Position numbers and translations under genes: made by a program | NCBI GenBank assembly: GCA_035772405.1 | Contig: JAYKKM010000439.1 | Span: forward strand, 7,917,501 to 7,981,500 | Origin: Chrysogorgia sp. JL179-B06 | Lineage: Eukaryota; Cnidaria; Anthozoa; Scleralcyonacea; Chrysogorgiidae | Length of the DNA stretch: 64,000 nucleotides | Reading direction: 5' to 3' | Part shown: piece after piece, positions 43,958-57,390 of the stretch | How positions within the stretch are numbered: the first letter of the stretch is position 1 | Layout: the number at the start of each line of letters is the position of its first letter | Notes under the pieces: model-generated | Databases searched by the model: none | Seen by the model: the letters and a program-made list of their open reading frames with translations, nothing else | What the model was told of the DNA's origin: nothing

Positions 43958-45591
43958 ATGGCGGACGGTTGTGTATTATCCGGCTCCGACGATAACTCAA
44001 AAGTTCAATTTATAAATGGAGTCAACACGACATTACAAAGTGGAAAATACAAGGAAAATCTCCAACTTAATTCTGATGGTAAAGTCAAATGGCTCGGACA
44101 ATTGAATGACCTAAAACAGTTCGTCGAAGATATTCTCAACGACAGCGGAAAGTGGATCTCTCCTGGGGGAAAAAATCCTTCCGAAATGAAAATATTACCA
44201 TTACATGGTATTCAGATAAGAAGACATTATTATTTCAGGGCCAAATTGGTGCTACGCTAAAGGAGCAGATTGTCAACTTACTAGAAACGAAGAGAACCGA
44301 CCAACGTGATGTCAATGGCATTGCTGGCAACGACGACTACGTAAGTCCTCTAACATCTCCTTTTAATATTTTGAATCGATCTTGGCAACTCCAGCCTGGA
44401 ACAGAAACAAGTCAGTGTACAGAATGCAGACGATTATCCATAGAGATGGCAGAAGTTCAGTTGGATATCGAGATTCTTCGGGTGACATTAAATAAATGCT
44501 GTGCTGACAACTTGAAAGCGAATGAAAGTTGCCGTAATCTGAATACGACTGTTGGAAAGAGAGAAGTTGGCACTCAAACACCCTCTGCCTTGCAGAATGA
44601 GACGCAGTCTGATGTGAAATATGTTTTGGAAGCTACTAAGAGTTCTTATTTTGGTGAATCTTTTCAAGTTTCAGAGGCTGTTTCCCCTCCCGTCTCACAA
44701 GAGTCATGCACTCCAAGCCATTTTGCATAATCAACAATCAACCATCTGTCAAAGTGATAAAAGCCATAATGTGGATCAATCCCCAAAGGAGGAAGCGGCA
44801 AGAATCAGCGCAAAAGAATGTTCGTTCATCGTATTTGAAAAGCAAATAGCTAATTATCGAGTAAACACCGAATTCGCTTCACTTCTTCGTTATGTCCGAA
44901 GGACAATAACCTGAATACTGAAGGAAGGAAACATCAAAATACTTGCCCGTCTTCCCACTCCACACCAACTCAGCACCAATTCAGTACCGATAAAAAAAAT
45001 AGCACATATCAAATTCCTGCGGGGAAAGCTGCAACAACTAATGCAAAAGAATACGAAAAGCAAAGAGCTAACTACAGGAGCAAACATCGAAGCTATTTCA
45101 CTTCTTCGTTTAAAACAAACAAGCCGCGCTCGGAGAACAACAGCATGAATAATGAAGAAAGCAAACCTCAAAATACTTATGCGTTTTCCCACCTTGCGCC
45201 AAATCAGCCGCATCGATTCCTACAGGGAAAAGATCAAACTACCTGTAAAGAAATTGACGAATCTGTTATAATACTTGACGATTCCGCACCAAGATATGTC
45301 AAGCAACGGTTTTGTCAATATGGAAACCCAGCAAGGAGATCAACACCGTTCTACCGAGAGGTTATGCATCAACAACGAAGTCAAGCCAGTAGAAATCTCA
45401 ATACTCGAGCCGGAAAAAAGGGCAGTCAGGGTTTTTTTCGTGCACGAAAAATGACCCACCAAACAGAAAACTGGTTAAACTATCTGGATCTTGTCCACAA
45501 AATTACGCGAAATCAACCTTTCAACAACAACAACAACAGCAACCGCAGCGTCGACGTCAACCACAACAACAAGAACGACGAAATGTATTAA
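43958..45591 (+). pseudogene. LINE A, ORF1 region (frameshifted)
   Basis: ATG 43,958 opens [21 protein letters not shown] frameshift near 44,165 is followed by ITWYSDKKTLLFQGQIGATL (a W-Y-K-TL-FQG pattern seen in ORF1 proteins of cnidarian CR1/L2-type LINEs), a heptad-like stretch with CTECRRLSIEMAEVQLDIEI, and further shifted frames. These include the basic, Asn-rich C-terminus near 45,480-45,590 with CAA repeats. ORF1 products bind RNA and chaperone integration. Several frameshifts make it inactive. It shares orientation with the UNC5 gene. Confidence 0.7.
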
Positions 45592-45776
45592 CGGCATTTG
45601 AAAACAGGATATCTATCAGAATCACCCGCCACCTAGATACCCCAGACGCTCCACCTAATTTTCCGACTGCAAATAGGAGTCATAATTGCGAGAATTGTAT
45701 TTTAGTCAATATTTCTTCTTCCTTAGCTGGTTGTCACTAAACATCTGGCTCTCAACATTTTTTTGTTCCTTCACTT

Positions 45777-48387
45777 ATGCTTTCTAACGTTATATCTCTA
45801 GCGCCTAAAATCGACGAACTACGTGAGGTCATTCATCATGCTGACATGGACCTCGTTTGTATAACAGAGACGTGGCTTCGAGATAACATTCATGATAATG
45901 TCGTCGACGTGTCTGGATTTAACCTGACGCGACGAGATAGAACGGAAAGACAACACGGAGGAGTCTGTATGTATATTAAGAATACTATCCAATTTCACTT
46001 GTTAGACGATCTTATGGATGGAACGTTTGAAGTTATCTGGGTTCATATTCGTCCCTCCCGACTCCCAAGAGGTATACCCTGCATAATTGTATAGGCACTA
46101 TTTACCACCCACCAAGCGCTGATGACCTGGCAATTTTGGATTACCTCTTTAAATGTATGTCAACAATCGAAGCTTGGTTCCCTAACAGTGGAGTTATTCT
46201 ACTTGGCGATTTCAACAAATTGAACATCTCTGGGCTCAAAAATAATTTCAAGCTTAAGCAGATCGTCAAGTTTCCAACACGTGGCCTAAACACCTTAGAT
46301 CTTATCCTCACCAATTTGAATGATTATTATGACACTCCAATTAAGCTTCCCCCCTTTGGCCTCTCTGACCATGTCACTATCGAAGTACAACCATTAGCAC
46401 GACCTGGAGTTCACAAGTCAAAAATTACTGTAAAATCCAGGGACTCACGGCCAACTAAACGTCTCGCGATGCGAACATACTTAGAGTCAATAAAAATTCA
46501 AGATTTGGTTGACAGCAAGAGTTCGTGCGAAGCACAAAACAATATGTTAGAAAAGATTGTTAACAACGGTATGGATATTCTTCTTCCTATGAGATCAAAA
46601 ACGATTGTGGCTAACGAGCCCCCATGGATCAATCAGGCCTTGAAAAAGATGATCCGTGCTAGGCAGAAAGCCCTAGCTGAGGGAGACTTGGTCACCTTCC
46701 GATCATTTAGGAATCGTGTAAACCGCGAGAGGAAAAGGTGCCGCGCAAAGTATTACGATTCCAAGGTGAAGCATTTAAGGGGTTATGATCCGGCAGCTTG
46801 GTGGAAAGAAATTAAGAAACTTAGTGGAATGTCTGCCGCTATACGTAGAAGAACCAACTCCGGTCAATCTAGCTAATGTTATTAATAAGGCTTTCCTCTC
46901 TCCGATGAGTGATTTTACACCTTTACCACCCAGTATTCCTGTGGTTACTGTCTCTGACTGTGTATTTACAGTCACTGAAGAATCTGTTTTTAAGAAACTC
47001 ATTGCATTAAACCCGACGAAAGCAACTGGCCCAGATGGAATTCCCAGCTGGCTATTGAAGGAGAACGCCGATATTCTTGCGCGTCCGATAACTAGCATTA
47101 TGAATAATTCATTTCGCGAAGCCCGGTTGCCTCAGTCATGGAAAGAAGCTCACTCCAATACCAAAACAAAAACCTGTGAAAGACGTAAATAAACATCTAC
47201 GACCTATTTCCTTGACCCCAATTCTCTCTAAGGTTGCAGAAGATTATGTTGTTGGGAGATTCTTAAAACCAGCTGTGTTAAAGAAAGTCGATCCCCAGCA
47301 ATTTGGAACCGTGCCAGGCTCAAATACCACCTACGCCCTTATCAGCATGTTACATTCGTGGAACAGTTCCACTGATGGGAATGGTGCAACTGTCAGGGTT
47401 GTACTATTTGACTTCAGGAAGGCCTTTGATCTTATAGACCACCATATATTGGTCCAGAAGCTAGAGTCTTACGATATCCCATACGGCATTGTAACCTGGA
47501 TCATCGACTTCTTGACCAGCCGTAAACATAGAGTTAAACTTAGCCAGGAATGCCATTCGGAGTGGGGTGCGATCCCCTCTGGGGTACCACAAGGGACGAA
47601 ATTGGGTCCGTGGCTATTCATCATAATGATCAATGATCTTAACATCTCTGGTGTAGATATGTGGAAGTACGTTGACGACTCAACGTTTGCCGAAATTATT
47701 CAAAAATATGAAATTAGTCATATCCAGGCAACTGTCGACGATCTTGCCAACAAATCCAGAGTTGATAAGTTCCAGCTTAACGATTCTAAATGTAAAGAAT
47801 TGCGTATTAGTTTTTCAAAATCCAATAAGGAGTTTGATCCTATTATGGTAAATAACACTTACCTAGAAACAGTCGAACACGTGAAGATTCTGGGTTTGAA
47901 TGTGTCAAACAATTTGAAATGGAACGTCCATATCAACGAATTGGTGAACAAAGCATCAAAGAGACTTTATTTTTTAACCCAGTTAAAACGTTCAAATGTA
48001 GGTTGCAAGGAATTGGTTCAGTTTTTTAAATCCTGCATTAGATCCTTGATAGAGTATGCCTGTCCAGTATACCATGATAGTCTTCCTGAGTATCTCTCAA
48101 AGGACCTTGAAAGAATTCAAAAGCGGGCTATGTGCATTATTTATCCATCTATACCGTACGACGAAGCCCTGACAACTGCGGAACTAATCCCTCTCTTTCA
48201 ACGTCGTCAAGAAATTACCGATAAACTTTTCCAGCAAATCTTGAACGATGATACTCATAAATTACATAAGTTATTACCTACTGTCAATAATACTTCCCTA
48301 AACTTAAGAAAAAAGTGTACATTCATACTGCCTAGGGTCAAAACGAGCCTGCAGAAAAGCGTGGTTACAAAATGGGAAATCGCGTGA
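45777..48387 (+). pseudogene. LINE A, ORF2: AP endonuclease and reverse transcriptase (frameshifted)
   Basis: The order is AP endonuclease then reverse transcriptase. Endonuclease motifs are LVCITETWLRD (45,850), GTIYHPPSADD (46,094), ILLGDFNKLN (46,196), LDLILTN and GLSDHVTIE (46,360). Reverse transcriptase motifs are TKATGPDGIPSWLL, RPISLTPILSKVAEDYV, FDFRKAFDLIDHHILVQKL (A), SGVPQGTKLGPWLFIIMIND (B) and YVDDSTFAE (catalytic YVDD). A C-terminal region with CIRSLIEYACPVYHD and RIQKRAMCIIYP completes it. Frameshifts lie near 46,090, 46,830 and 47,170. The protein is otherwise complete, typical of the CR1/L2 group. Its 3' end is cut at about 48,387 by another LINE. Confidence 0.9.
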
Positions 48388-50828
48388 CCAAGAAAATGTA
48401 TATTATCGAAATTACAAAGAAGCAAAGCGCCTGTTTAGAAAGGAATTACGAAGGAAAGTTCATTTGGAAGAACAAAAACAATTGGAACAACTTGAAAAGC
48501 ATTACGAAACAAATAGGAGTACTTTCTATAAACTAACTTCTAACATTCGAAAAAAAAATGCAATAACTGTGCAAGCGTTAAAAGTTGGTGAAAAATTAGT
48601 AAATGATCCAGAAGAACTTATATCGGTGTGGAAAGATCATTATGTGTCTTTGTACACGCCTACAGTAAACTCTGAGTATAACGAAGAATTTAGACAGTTT
48701 GTTGAAACAAAGATCACTGAGTATGAAGTGGAAAGTCTAAATATAAACAATGATCCATTGGATGATCCATTCACTGAAAACGAAGTATTAAACTTATGCG
48801 CAAAATTGCCAAATGGAAAGCAGCTGGACCAGATGGATTAACTTATGAACACATAAAATACGCTGGTAATGCCTTATCTCCGGTGTTAACAGGCATTCTA
48901 AATGCTATTAGAGAGTCGGAAGTGGTCTCGGACAGTTTCACCCTTGGTGATATAATCTCTTTATTTAAAGGAGGAAAAAAAGATCGACTCAATAAAGATC
49001 ACTATAGAGGAATTACTTTACTAAACATTATTGGCAAAATCTTTGAAAGACTTATTTTAAACAAGTGGTTGCCTATATTTAAAACCTGGGAGTTTCCCAA
49101 TGCCCTACAGTTTGCTTACCAAAAGAACAATTCCTGTATCAACGCAAGCTTAGTTTCTCCAGGAAGCAATTGCGCACAACTTTGAACGAGGAAGTAAAGT
49201 CTACTGCTGTTTTTTAGACTCTGCCAAGGCATTCGATACGGTATGGATTAATGGTCTGTTTTACAAGCTATACAATGCAGGCATGAAGGGAAAGTCATGG
49301 CGCCTATTGAGAAATTGGTACCAGCGACAAACAAGTCGTGTTTCCTTGAACGGTCTTAGATCAGAAGAATTTCCTGTTCGACAAGGTGTGCGACAAGGTG
49401 GTGTTTTATCCCCTTGGTTATTTATGAGTTTTAACAATGACATACCAGAAATTATTAGTTCCACCGGCGAGGCTTTAACAGTTGATTCCATTCCCTGCAA
49501 TCCGGCCTGTTATGGTAGCTGATGATATAACTCTACTTTCTACTCGTCTTCAAGGACTACAGAAGATGTTAGGTTGTATAGAATCGTATAGTCAAAGTTG
49601 GCGTTTTGAATTCAACACAAGTAAAACTGTAGAAGTAACTTTTGGAGAATCCACCAGAGTTTTTAACAAGCGAAAGTTAGAAAGAAAGTGGAAACTTTGT
49701 AAATCTCGCGTTCAGGAAAAACAATCCTGGAAACACGTTGGAATTGAAGTCTCTGGAAATTTTTCTGGTACGCAGAGAACCGAAAGTGCATGTAAGAAAG
49801 CTAAAGAAGTGGTACACAGCTTGATGAGTCTTGGTGCACGATCCGGTGGTATGAATCCAATATGTGGCGTTGGTCTGTGGAAAGTGATTGGTATTCCTAC
49901 ATGTTTATATGGTTGTGAACTGTGGAATAAATTGACTGCTACCGAACTCAGTATGCTCGAGCAAGCTCAAAGGTACGCAGCAAAATGCATCCAAGGCCTG
50001 GGAGTTGGTACCCGCTCCGAAGCTGCCACCGGGAGTATTGGTCTATGGGACATGGAAGGTTATATTGATAAAGCAAAGCTCACTTATTTTGGAAAGTTAT
50101 GTAAGCTCGACCCTGATACAACTACAAAAAAGGTGTTTATCACTAGACTATTTTCATTTTATCACAAAGACCAAAAAAGAAAATCAGTTGGATTCATTCC
50201 AGATCTAATACGCATTCTTGAAAAATACAATCTTCTTGAATTTTTAAGAAACTATATTGATAATCAACATTTCCCATGTAAAAAAGAATGGAGAAATATT
50301 GTAATGTCTAAACTTCATCTGTATCAAACACATAAATGGAGAGAGGAGATATCGAGAAAGCCTGAGCTTGTCTATTACCAAAGAGTTCATACTGACTTGA
50401 CAGTGTTGGATCTGTGGGAAGTTGCAAAGAGGAATCCTTTTGATAAAGTGGCAATAACAAACCTTGTCAATGTGCTATGTGGTAACGTTCCAGATATTTT
50501 GATGTCTGCAATTGAACATCACCCAGAAGAATATAGATGCCAGCTTTGTGAACAGCATATTGATGACATCAATAAACATTTTATAATCAACTGCACTGCT
50601 CTCAACCATTCACGCAACCACATGTGGGATGCAATATTTGATGTAATACCGACTGAGTATGCAGCAAACTTATTCGCGCTTGAAGAAGACGATCAATACG
50701 AATGCTTAATTGGAGCGAAAATTCCAAACTTAATGCACCTACCGACTGTAGTCAAAGACAATTATTGTGTAACAGTTGCAAACGAAATTCTTCAAATGTA
50801 TTTTAATGTCAAACATAGTTTATCGTAG
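48388..50828 (+). pseudogene. LINE B, reverse transcriptase with C-terminal Cys/His motif, 5'-truncated
   Basis: The frame begins abruptly after LINE A with ENVYYRNYKEAKRLFRKELR. Reverse transcriptase motifs follow: KWKAAGPDGLTYEHIKYAG, DHYRGITLLNIIGKIFERL, LDSAKAFDTVWINGLFYKLY (A), VRQGVRQGGVLSPWLF (B) and VADDITLLS (C, VADD for YADD). The last frame (49,482-50,828) adds a long C-terminal domain with CLYGCELWN and a Cys/His cluster CQLCEQHIDDINKHFIINC. Frameshifts lie near 48,800, 49,160 and 49,490. The endonuclease is missing. It differs clearly from LINE A and LINE C. It ends in a stop, an A-rich stretch and a (TCTA)n tail. Confidence 0.88.
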
Positions 50829-50979
50829 TTAGGAAAACTGTAAAAAAAAAAAACTAAAACAATTTTTAATTTTAATTTGATTATAACTAATTATTAATTA
50901 ACGTATACATGTAAAAGTTTTTTTTACCCAACCCGGGGTCATATACGGGTATCTTCAATATTGGAGGAAATTAAAGGAC

Positions 50980-51310
<331 letters not shown>

Positions 51311-52249
51311 CAAGACAAAGATATATATATATATATATACTGTGATTACTTGAGGAAGAGAAGAGAGTTTCATCATGATGTTGCAGAGTTTTTTTAACAA
51401 ACGTCGAGGTTGGATATCTGATGAAACATTTATTCGAGTATTTTATATAGCTTATTTTTTACGCGAGCACAAGAACTGTTAAGTAAACTGGGTGCGAGAT
51501 TAATCAATCAACCAATCAAATCTACGGCCTGATTAATCGTAGTGTGTAAATGTAGCTTAAAGAGTGAGTGTCAACCGTCGTGCATTGCGCGTTTGTGTTT
51601 ATCTTTGCCAACTTGACGTGGTAAATTCTCAAGAAATTCGCCGAGTCTTCTCAGAAAACCCTATAGAGGCTTTCTTATTCACAATCTAAATACGTCCACT
51701 CAGAACCTGATTTTTTTGTTTGAACCTCCTCCCTTGGTCTTCTACGCTTCGTGTCAGTCAAAGCTGACATAATTCAAAACGAAAGTCAAGAAAACGTTGA
51801 ATTTTGTGAAAAATACAGAAATAATTACTTTCTAAGGTATATCTTCTCTCAATTAAAAGACAAAATGAATAATTTATATCAAAGATTGACAAGATATTTT
51901 ACGGATGAGTTCACCAAGTGAATTTCGTGCTTCGAAAAATGGCTGACCGAGCGTGCAATGCGTCACGGTTGACACTCACTCTTTAAAATTATACACCTTA
52001 ATTTTCAAGACATAATGCAGATAAACATCTGCAGATAAACATCACACGAACCGCTGCGAACGTATAGTGATATGCGTTGGGATATACCGCATTCATTTAT
52101 CCTTCTCCACAAAAAGATTTTTTTGTTATATAGAACAAAATAAGGCGAAATCGAAGACGACGTCACTGAAAGGATTAATGCCAGGTGAGGAGTCTTCTGG
52201 ATATATAGAACATTGAAACGGTGGTGCCGAGATTTTTAGGAGATTTTTA
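51311..52249 (+). other. UNC5 intron, unassigned
   Basis: AT-rich. AGAGTGAGTGTCAACCGTCG at 51,560 is mirrored by GCGTCACGGTTGACACTCAC TCTT at about 51,960-51,983, so the interval 51,550-51,985 is bounded by short inverted ends like a MITE of about 430 bp. No coding content is seen. Confidence 0.45.
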
Positions 52250-52550
52250 CAATCGATCAGCAAACAGAATGAGGGGGGATAACTATAGTCAATGGTGCAA
52301 TGACAGGTCCAATAATCACGCAAGTCACTATGCGATAGTAAAGCAGTAGTAGGAAGCATACAGTAGGAAGCAAAAACTTGAAAAGGAATGAAAGGCATGA
52401 GCTAATAATAAAGTTCCTCACAAACTAAAATAACAAAAAAACTTGTAGAAAATAAAATAAAGAAAAATGTTTGTTAAGATCATGGGAGTGTGTGGTGCCA
52501 AGTTTAAAAATAGGTCCGCAATGCGAACATGTGGGTACCGCATGCAAAAT

Positions 52551-52815
52551 AATATTTTGGGCTCGTTTTTTGAAATTTCCTGTGTAACCAGGCCTTATTC
52601 AAAATGGCCGCCAGTATATAACAGTGAGCTCTATATATATCTGGAGGGCTATCTGGCAAGCAAAATGGCAGACTTTGCAAGTCAGTTTCAGTCCCCTGCG
52701 CGGTTTCTACGGGTCTTTCTATATATAAACCGCGTAGGGGACTGAAACTGACGTGCCAAGTCGGCCATCTTTGGCTTCACTTTTTGCCTGGCAAATGACT
52801 GGCAGATAGCCCTCC

Positions 52816-52881
<66 letters not shown>

Positions 52882-53050
52882 CTCACTGGTATATAATCGT
52901 CCGAATTTTGTCACTTAACCATGTAAATAACCACTAACCACAAAACAATAAAGATCCTAACCCTAACCCCCCGCCTAACGAATTTTCAACCTTAACCCAA
53001 TATTGGCTGCCATTTTGAATAAGGCCTGGTTACTTAGGAAAACTCAAAAT
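52551..53050. mobile_element. Nested foldback insertion of about 500 bp
   Basis: TAACCAGGCCTTATTCAAAA with TGGCCGCCA on the left is mirrored by TTTTGAATAAGGCCTGGTTA on the right (53,013-53,032). Inside, a second hairpin has CTGGAGGGCTATCTGGCA (52,640-52,657) matched by TGCCAGATAGCCCTCCAG (52,801-52,818). Innermost, CAGTTTCAGTCCCC is matched by GGGGACTGAAACTG. The layers look like a MITE inside a MITE. A (TA)n run of about 60 bases sits at 52,820-52,880. Confidence 0.7.
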
Positions 53051-53973
53051 GCGCGTCAATGAGTAATGAGCATGGGATTGGGGTGTGACCAAAACTGAAA
53101 TATCAAAATCTGTAATACTAACTGAAATATTAGTATTATTCGTTTAGACTGGGGCATTTATCTCCATTATGGAATCACTGCCATGGACGCTCTTTATCAT
53201 TATATTGATGTGATGCCTTTAAAATGTCTATGAAATGAAATTCGCTCCAGTTTTTTTTACTGTATTTGAAAGAACACTTAAAATAATGAAAAATAGCTTT
53301 TTATGTTTAATTATTACGCTTTATATAATTTGATCTGTGACGTCACAATATGGACACAGCATTATAAAAACAAAACTGAAAATCAGGCATATATCTTCAG
53401 ACTGGTTCAACTAAATAGATTCAAACCTTGCTGACTTACTCAGTCAAGAAAACTAAACATTGTCATGGTTTTAATGTGGTTGCTATGGTAACGGATTAGT
53501 TTCCTGATTACTCTCTTCCTTTATAACAATTATTTGTTTTCAACCACATTTACAGCAACTTATTTAGTTTTAGGAAGTTGACATCCTTTTCTCATGATTT
53601 CCAATGTAACAATACTGTTTAAAACAATAAAACAGTAACTGCAACGACAAAAAGTAGAAAACTTTGTTTCTATACAAAGTAGTGGCCTGGGAACAAAATC
53701 TGTTACCATGGGAACCTAATAACAACAATCTCAATGCAAAGTCTTGTTGACTCAGTAAGTCTGCATGGTTTGGTTTATTTTGGTTTATTTTGGTTTATTT
53801 GGTTTGGTATTTGGTTTGAGCCGGTTTAGTCAAACCAATCCGAAGATGTGCCTGATTTTGAGTTTTGATGTAATGCTGTGTCCATCTTGTTACGTCACAG
53901 CTCAAGTTACATGAAATGTATGTAATAACTCGAGAATGGCATAAGATACGATAGTTGTGTAAAAGCTATTTTT

Positions 53974-54290
53974 CATGATTGTTGGTAAGCTAACAGCAGA
54001 TTTAACTAAATCAGCAGAGAATTAATACATTTGTAAAATCCATTTTTAATACAAACATAGGTTCCATTATTACATGTCATGGATAATTCATCGGTTAATG
54101 ATTTAAGACACAAGTTTTCTCATTTATAATACAATGTTGGTAAGCTAACAGCAGATTTAACTAAATCAGCAGAGAATTAATACATTTGTAAAATCCATTT
54201 TTAATACAAACATAGGTTCCATTATTACATGTCATGGATCATCGGTTAATCATCGGTTAATGATTAAGACACAAGTTTTCTCATTTATAA
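53974..54290 (+). repeat. Tandem duplication of about 155 bp
   Basis: TTGGTAAGCTAACAGCAGAT through CAAACATAGGTTCCATTATT and ATTACATGTCATGGAT is present twice in direct orientation, with small indels in the second copy near 54,240. Confidence 0.85.
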
Positions 54291-55317
54291 TACAATGTTA
54301 GGAACATCTGTGAACAACAAAAATAATTTTCACAGAAACTTGAATACAATTACTGCAGAGAAGAACCATATATATAATGCTGAAATCATCTTAATGATGT
54401 TCATAATCTTGGCACAAATTATTACTTGGGAGCTTTTGACCATCTTGAAATAATTGTCTGACATTGTGAACACTGAAACAATCAATTGTTAACAAGCAAC
54501 ATTGAAAGTTGGTTTCTAAACCAAAAAATAAGTTTGTAAAGGCATTTTTCCATTTTTAGACAAACATAAGGGCCAGCAGCATAGTTAACAACAAAAAATC
54601 TTTATTTACTCAACCTACAAACAATTCACATGAAACAAAATATTGTTCAAGCCAGACGAATTCCAATTATAAATTTTGTTTACCGATCAATGACTTTGCT
54701 ATACACTGTTTACCAACATTGTCGCCTAACTTAGACTGACTTCCTCACCTGAAACAGATGGATATACTGTAGTCTGTACAACATTTGAATTTGACGAATA
54801 AATATAAAACAAAAACAGCCACAGACAGTATAATTATAAACATAGCTACTCAGAGGACCGAAGCTAAGCACATCAATTTATGATCAAAGAAATACCTACA
54901 GAAATACCTGAAAACGAGAAAGATACAACTTACCTTTAATGTAAACTATACAAGTTCAAGAAAGACAAGACGTTTTGAGGATTGGCGAAAACTTCTCCGA
55001 AAAGCCAAAAACGCACAGTCTCATCAGAACTGACAGAAGACACGCCGGGAATTATTAAGCCAAAAACCATAACGCACTCGATCAGACGACAACACAAAGA
55101 TCATGAGCATTCCCGACTTACACGACACGACCTTTGTACGTTGCACTTGTCGACAAGTTAAAGTTTTTCGAGATTTTCTACCGTAGTCACACAAGAATCC
55201 TTGATATTTATGCCCTAACGATGGAGACGACATTTTCCGACGAATTCCGAATTAGCATCTGAGTTGCGCAGTCGTAATTTCGATGTTGAACCCCTAACTA
55301 GCTAGCTACCTAGCTAC

Positions 55318-57339
55318 CACTGATCTCAAAATAAGGACTGGATAGAGCATCTAGTGTCAATGATTTGAAGCCGGAAATAGCTAGCGGCGGCCATCTTGGA
55401 GTGACCACTTTCTGTGACTACGCTATATAGTTTTACTTAGGCGAAGCCGAGTTTTCGCGTATTTAAGCAATTATCTGTTCACAAATCGAACTCATCCTAA
55501 ATATCCTAAGAAGTAGAAAGTATTCAAAGGTATTTGGACTCAAAATATTGTAAGTTTAGGCGGAAAATGTCTGGAAAATGATTCCCACAGCTCCAAGTTT
55601 TGAAGTCCTGCAAGGTGCAAACCGCCAAGTATTAGAAGCTTGGTCGTTGAATTGTCAGTGGTTTGGATGAACTAAGGATTTATTTACTGTATCTGGACAA
55701 AGGTTTTAAGGACTCACTGTGGTAAGCACTTTCGTTGTTTCTCTTAATTTTTGTGGTTACTCAACTTATTTATCCAAATATACTATTAATATATTTAGTG
55801 CACAGGTTGTCGAATGGTACTCGTATATAATTATCTAAATACTAAATAAGGTTCGGTCTGGTTGTACATTATTGTTTAATGAATTATTGTTGCCTTTGAT
55901 TGCTTAGCTTCCAGTAAGAGGTACATTAATTAATGTTGTTTTCACTTATTTATTTAAAGTCAAAATTTATGTCACTATTTTTATTCATCTTTTTGTTATC
56001 AACAATAATTAAGGCCATTTGCCATAAAAGATTAAATAAATTTAATTTGGAGGTTTAACCACCTTTTTGTGAAACAAGTGTGCTCTCCTAGTTAATTTAG
56101 AACATTCTTTTCTTCAAAATTTTCCTCAAAAATACAGTTAATTATACTGTACTGTCTGTACAGTATAATTGAGAACATGTCAAGCTTCTATTCATATAGT
56201 GGATTTGGAAAATCTTTACCCCAGGTTGATAATAGTTTCCTTCATACTAATGTTGCTAGAAAAGTACTGGTTCAGATAAACCAGCCATTTCTCCCAAGCT
56301 AAATGCTGCTGTTTTTATTAAATTTCTAGACCTAAACATGATGGGTACCTGAGAAAAACAAGACAAGACCAATACTAGCTTAAATCAGATAAAGTTTATG
56401 TGAACTCATGCACATAAATGTTAATGACTTGTGTATAATAAAGTTCTTAGTGTCACTATCAATACATTGTCACAAGGGATTGGGACACCATGAACTTGTT
56501 GGCCAAGTCTATTTGTAGCTGATATGGTCTATAAATTCGACCACCATTTACAAACTAGAAATGGTGCCATTTTTAATATTACCAATAAACCTGTTTGATA
56601 AAACATGTGTTAGGTAATGAAACACCAAAGTGACAGAATTATCCCCTGGGTTTAGACAAGCACAAATGGGAACCATAAAAGGAACACAAATGCAGCATGT
56701 CATCACATTGAATCCTAATAAAATTAGTCCTGGTGAGGAACTGTACATTGACGTACTGAAACTTAAAAGTAGTAGCTGTTTGGTGCCTGGTTCATTGGGT
56801 TTGTTTTCCTCCTTTTTCTTGAGGTTGCCTTTTTCATAACATAATTGTCAGTATATTGCCAAAATAAATTTACCTGGCAATCTTGCAAATATATGTATGA
56901 TCATGACATGCTATCTGTGATAAATCCACAGCCATCATTGCACTGGTAAATTCTCTGAAAAATATGCTGCTTAAAGTATTAAGGATTAAGCCAGGGCCAC
57001 TTCAGGAACCATTTAATGACAATGTTTGACCATAAAACACATACTGTAAACTTCCAATAATAAGACCTCCCAAAGGTAAGTCCTCTGCATTCTATACAAA
57101 AATCCTTCTCAAAATAAGCTCCCCCAAACATAAGCCACAGAATTATGTATCATATATGATATATAGGGTCTTACAGTGATATAAATTTTGACTCAATAAA
57201 TAAGTGAAAACAACAATAATGTACCTCTTGCTGAAAGCTAAGCAATCAAAGGCAACAATATTAATTAATAAAGCAATAATGTACAACCACACAGAAACTT
57301 ATTTAGTATTTAGATAATTACAGTACCATTCGACAACCT

Positions 57340-57390
<51 letters not shown>

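Larger units (their letters stand above)
52250..55309 (-). repeat. Decayed second copy of the Penelope 3' region
   Basis: Parallels 21,895-24,750 in order and orientation: pseudo-LTR text near 52,254-52,460 (GATCAGCAAACAGAATGAGG, GACAGGTCCAATAATC, GAAAAGGAATGA), then GGTCCGCAATGCGAACATGT, GAAATATTAGTATTATTCGT, ATCTTCAGACTGGTTCAACT, CCTTTAATGTAAACTATACA and CGATGTTGAACCCCTAACTA. It is interrupted by a nested foldback at about 52,551-53,050. A tandem duplication of about 155 bp (53,974-54,110 and 54,133-54,290) is found only here. Confidence 0.75.

Noticed and set aside
56548..56839. Overlapping ORFs in the centre of the long-TIR element as a transposase
   Set aside because: Under 70 codons each, on opposite strands, with no DDE or other transposase motif.
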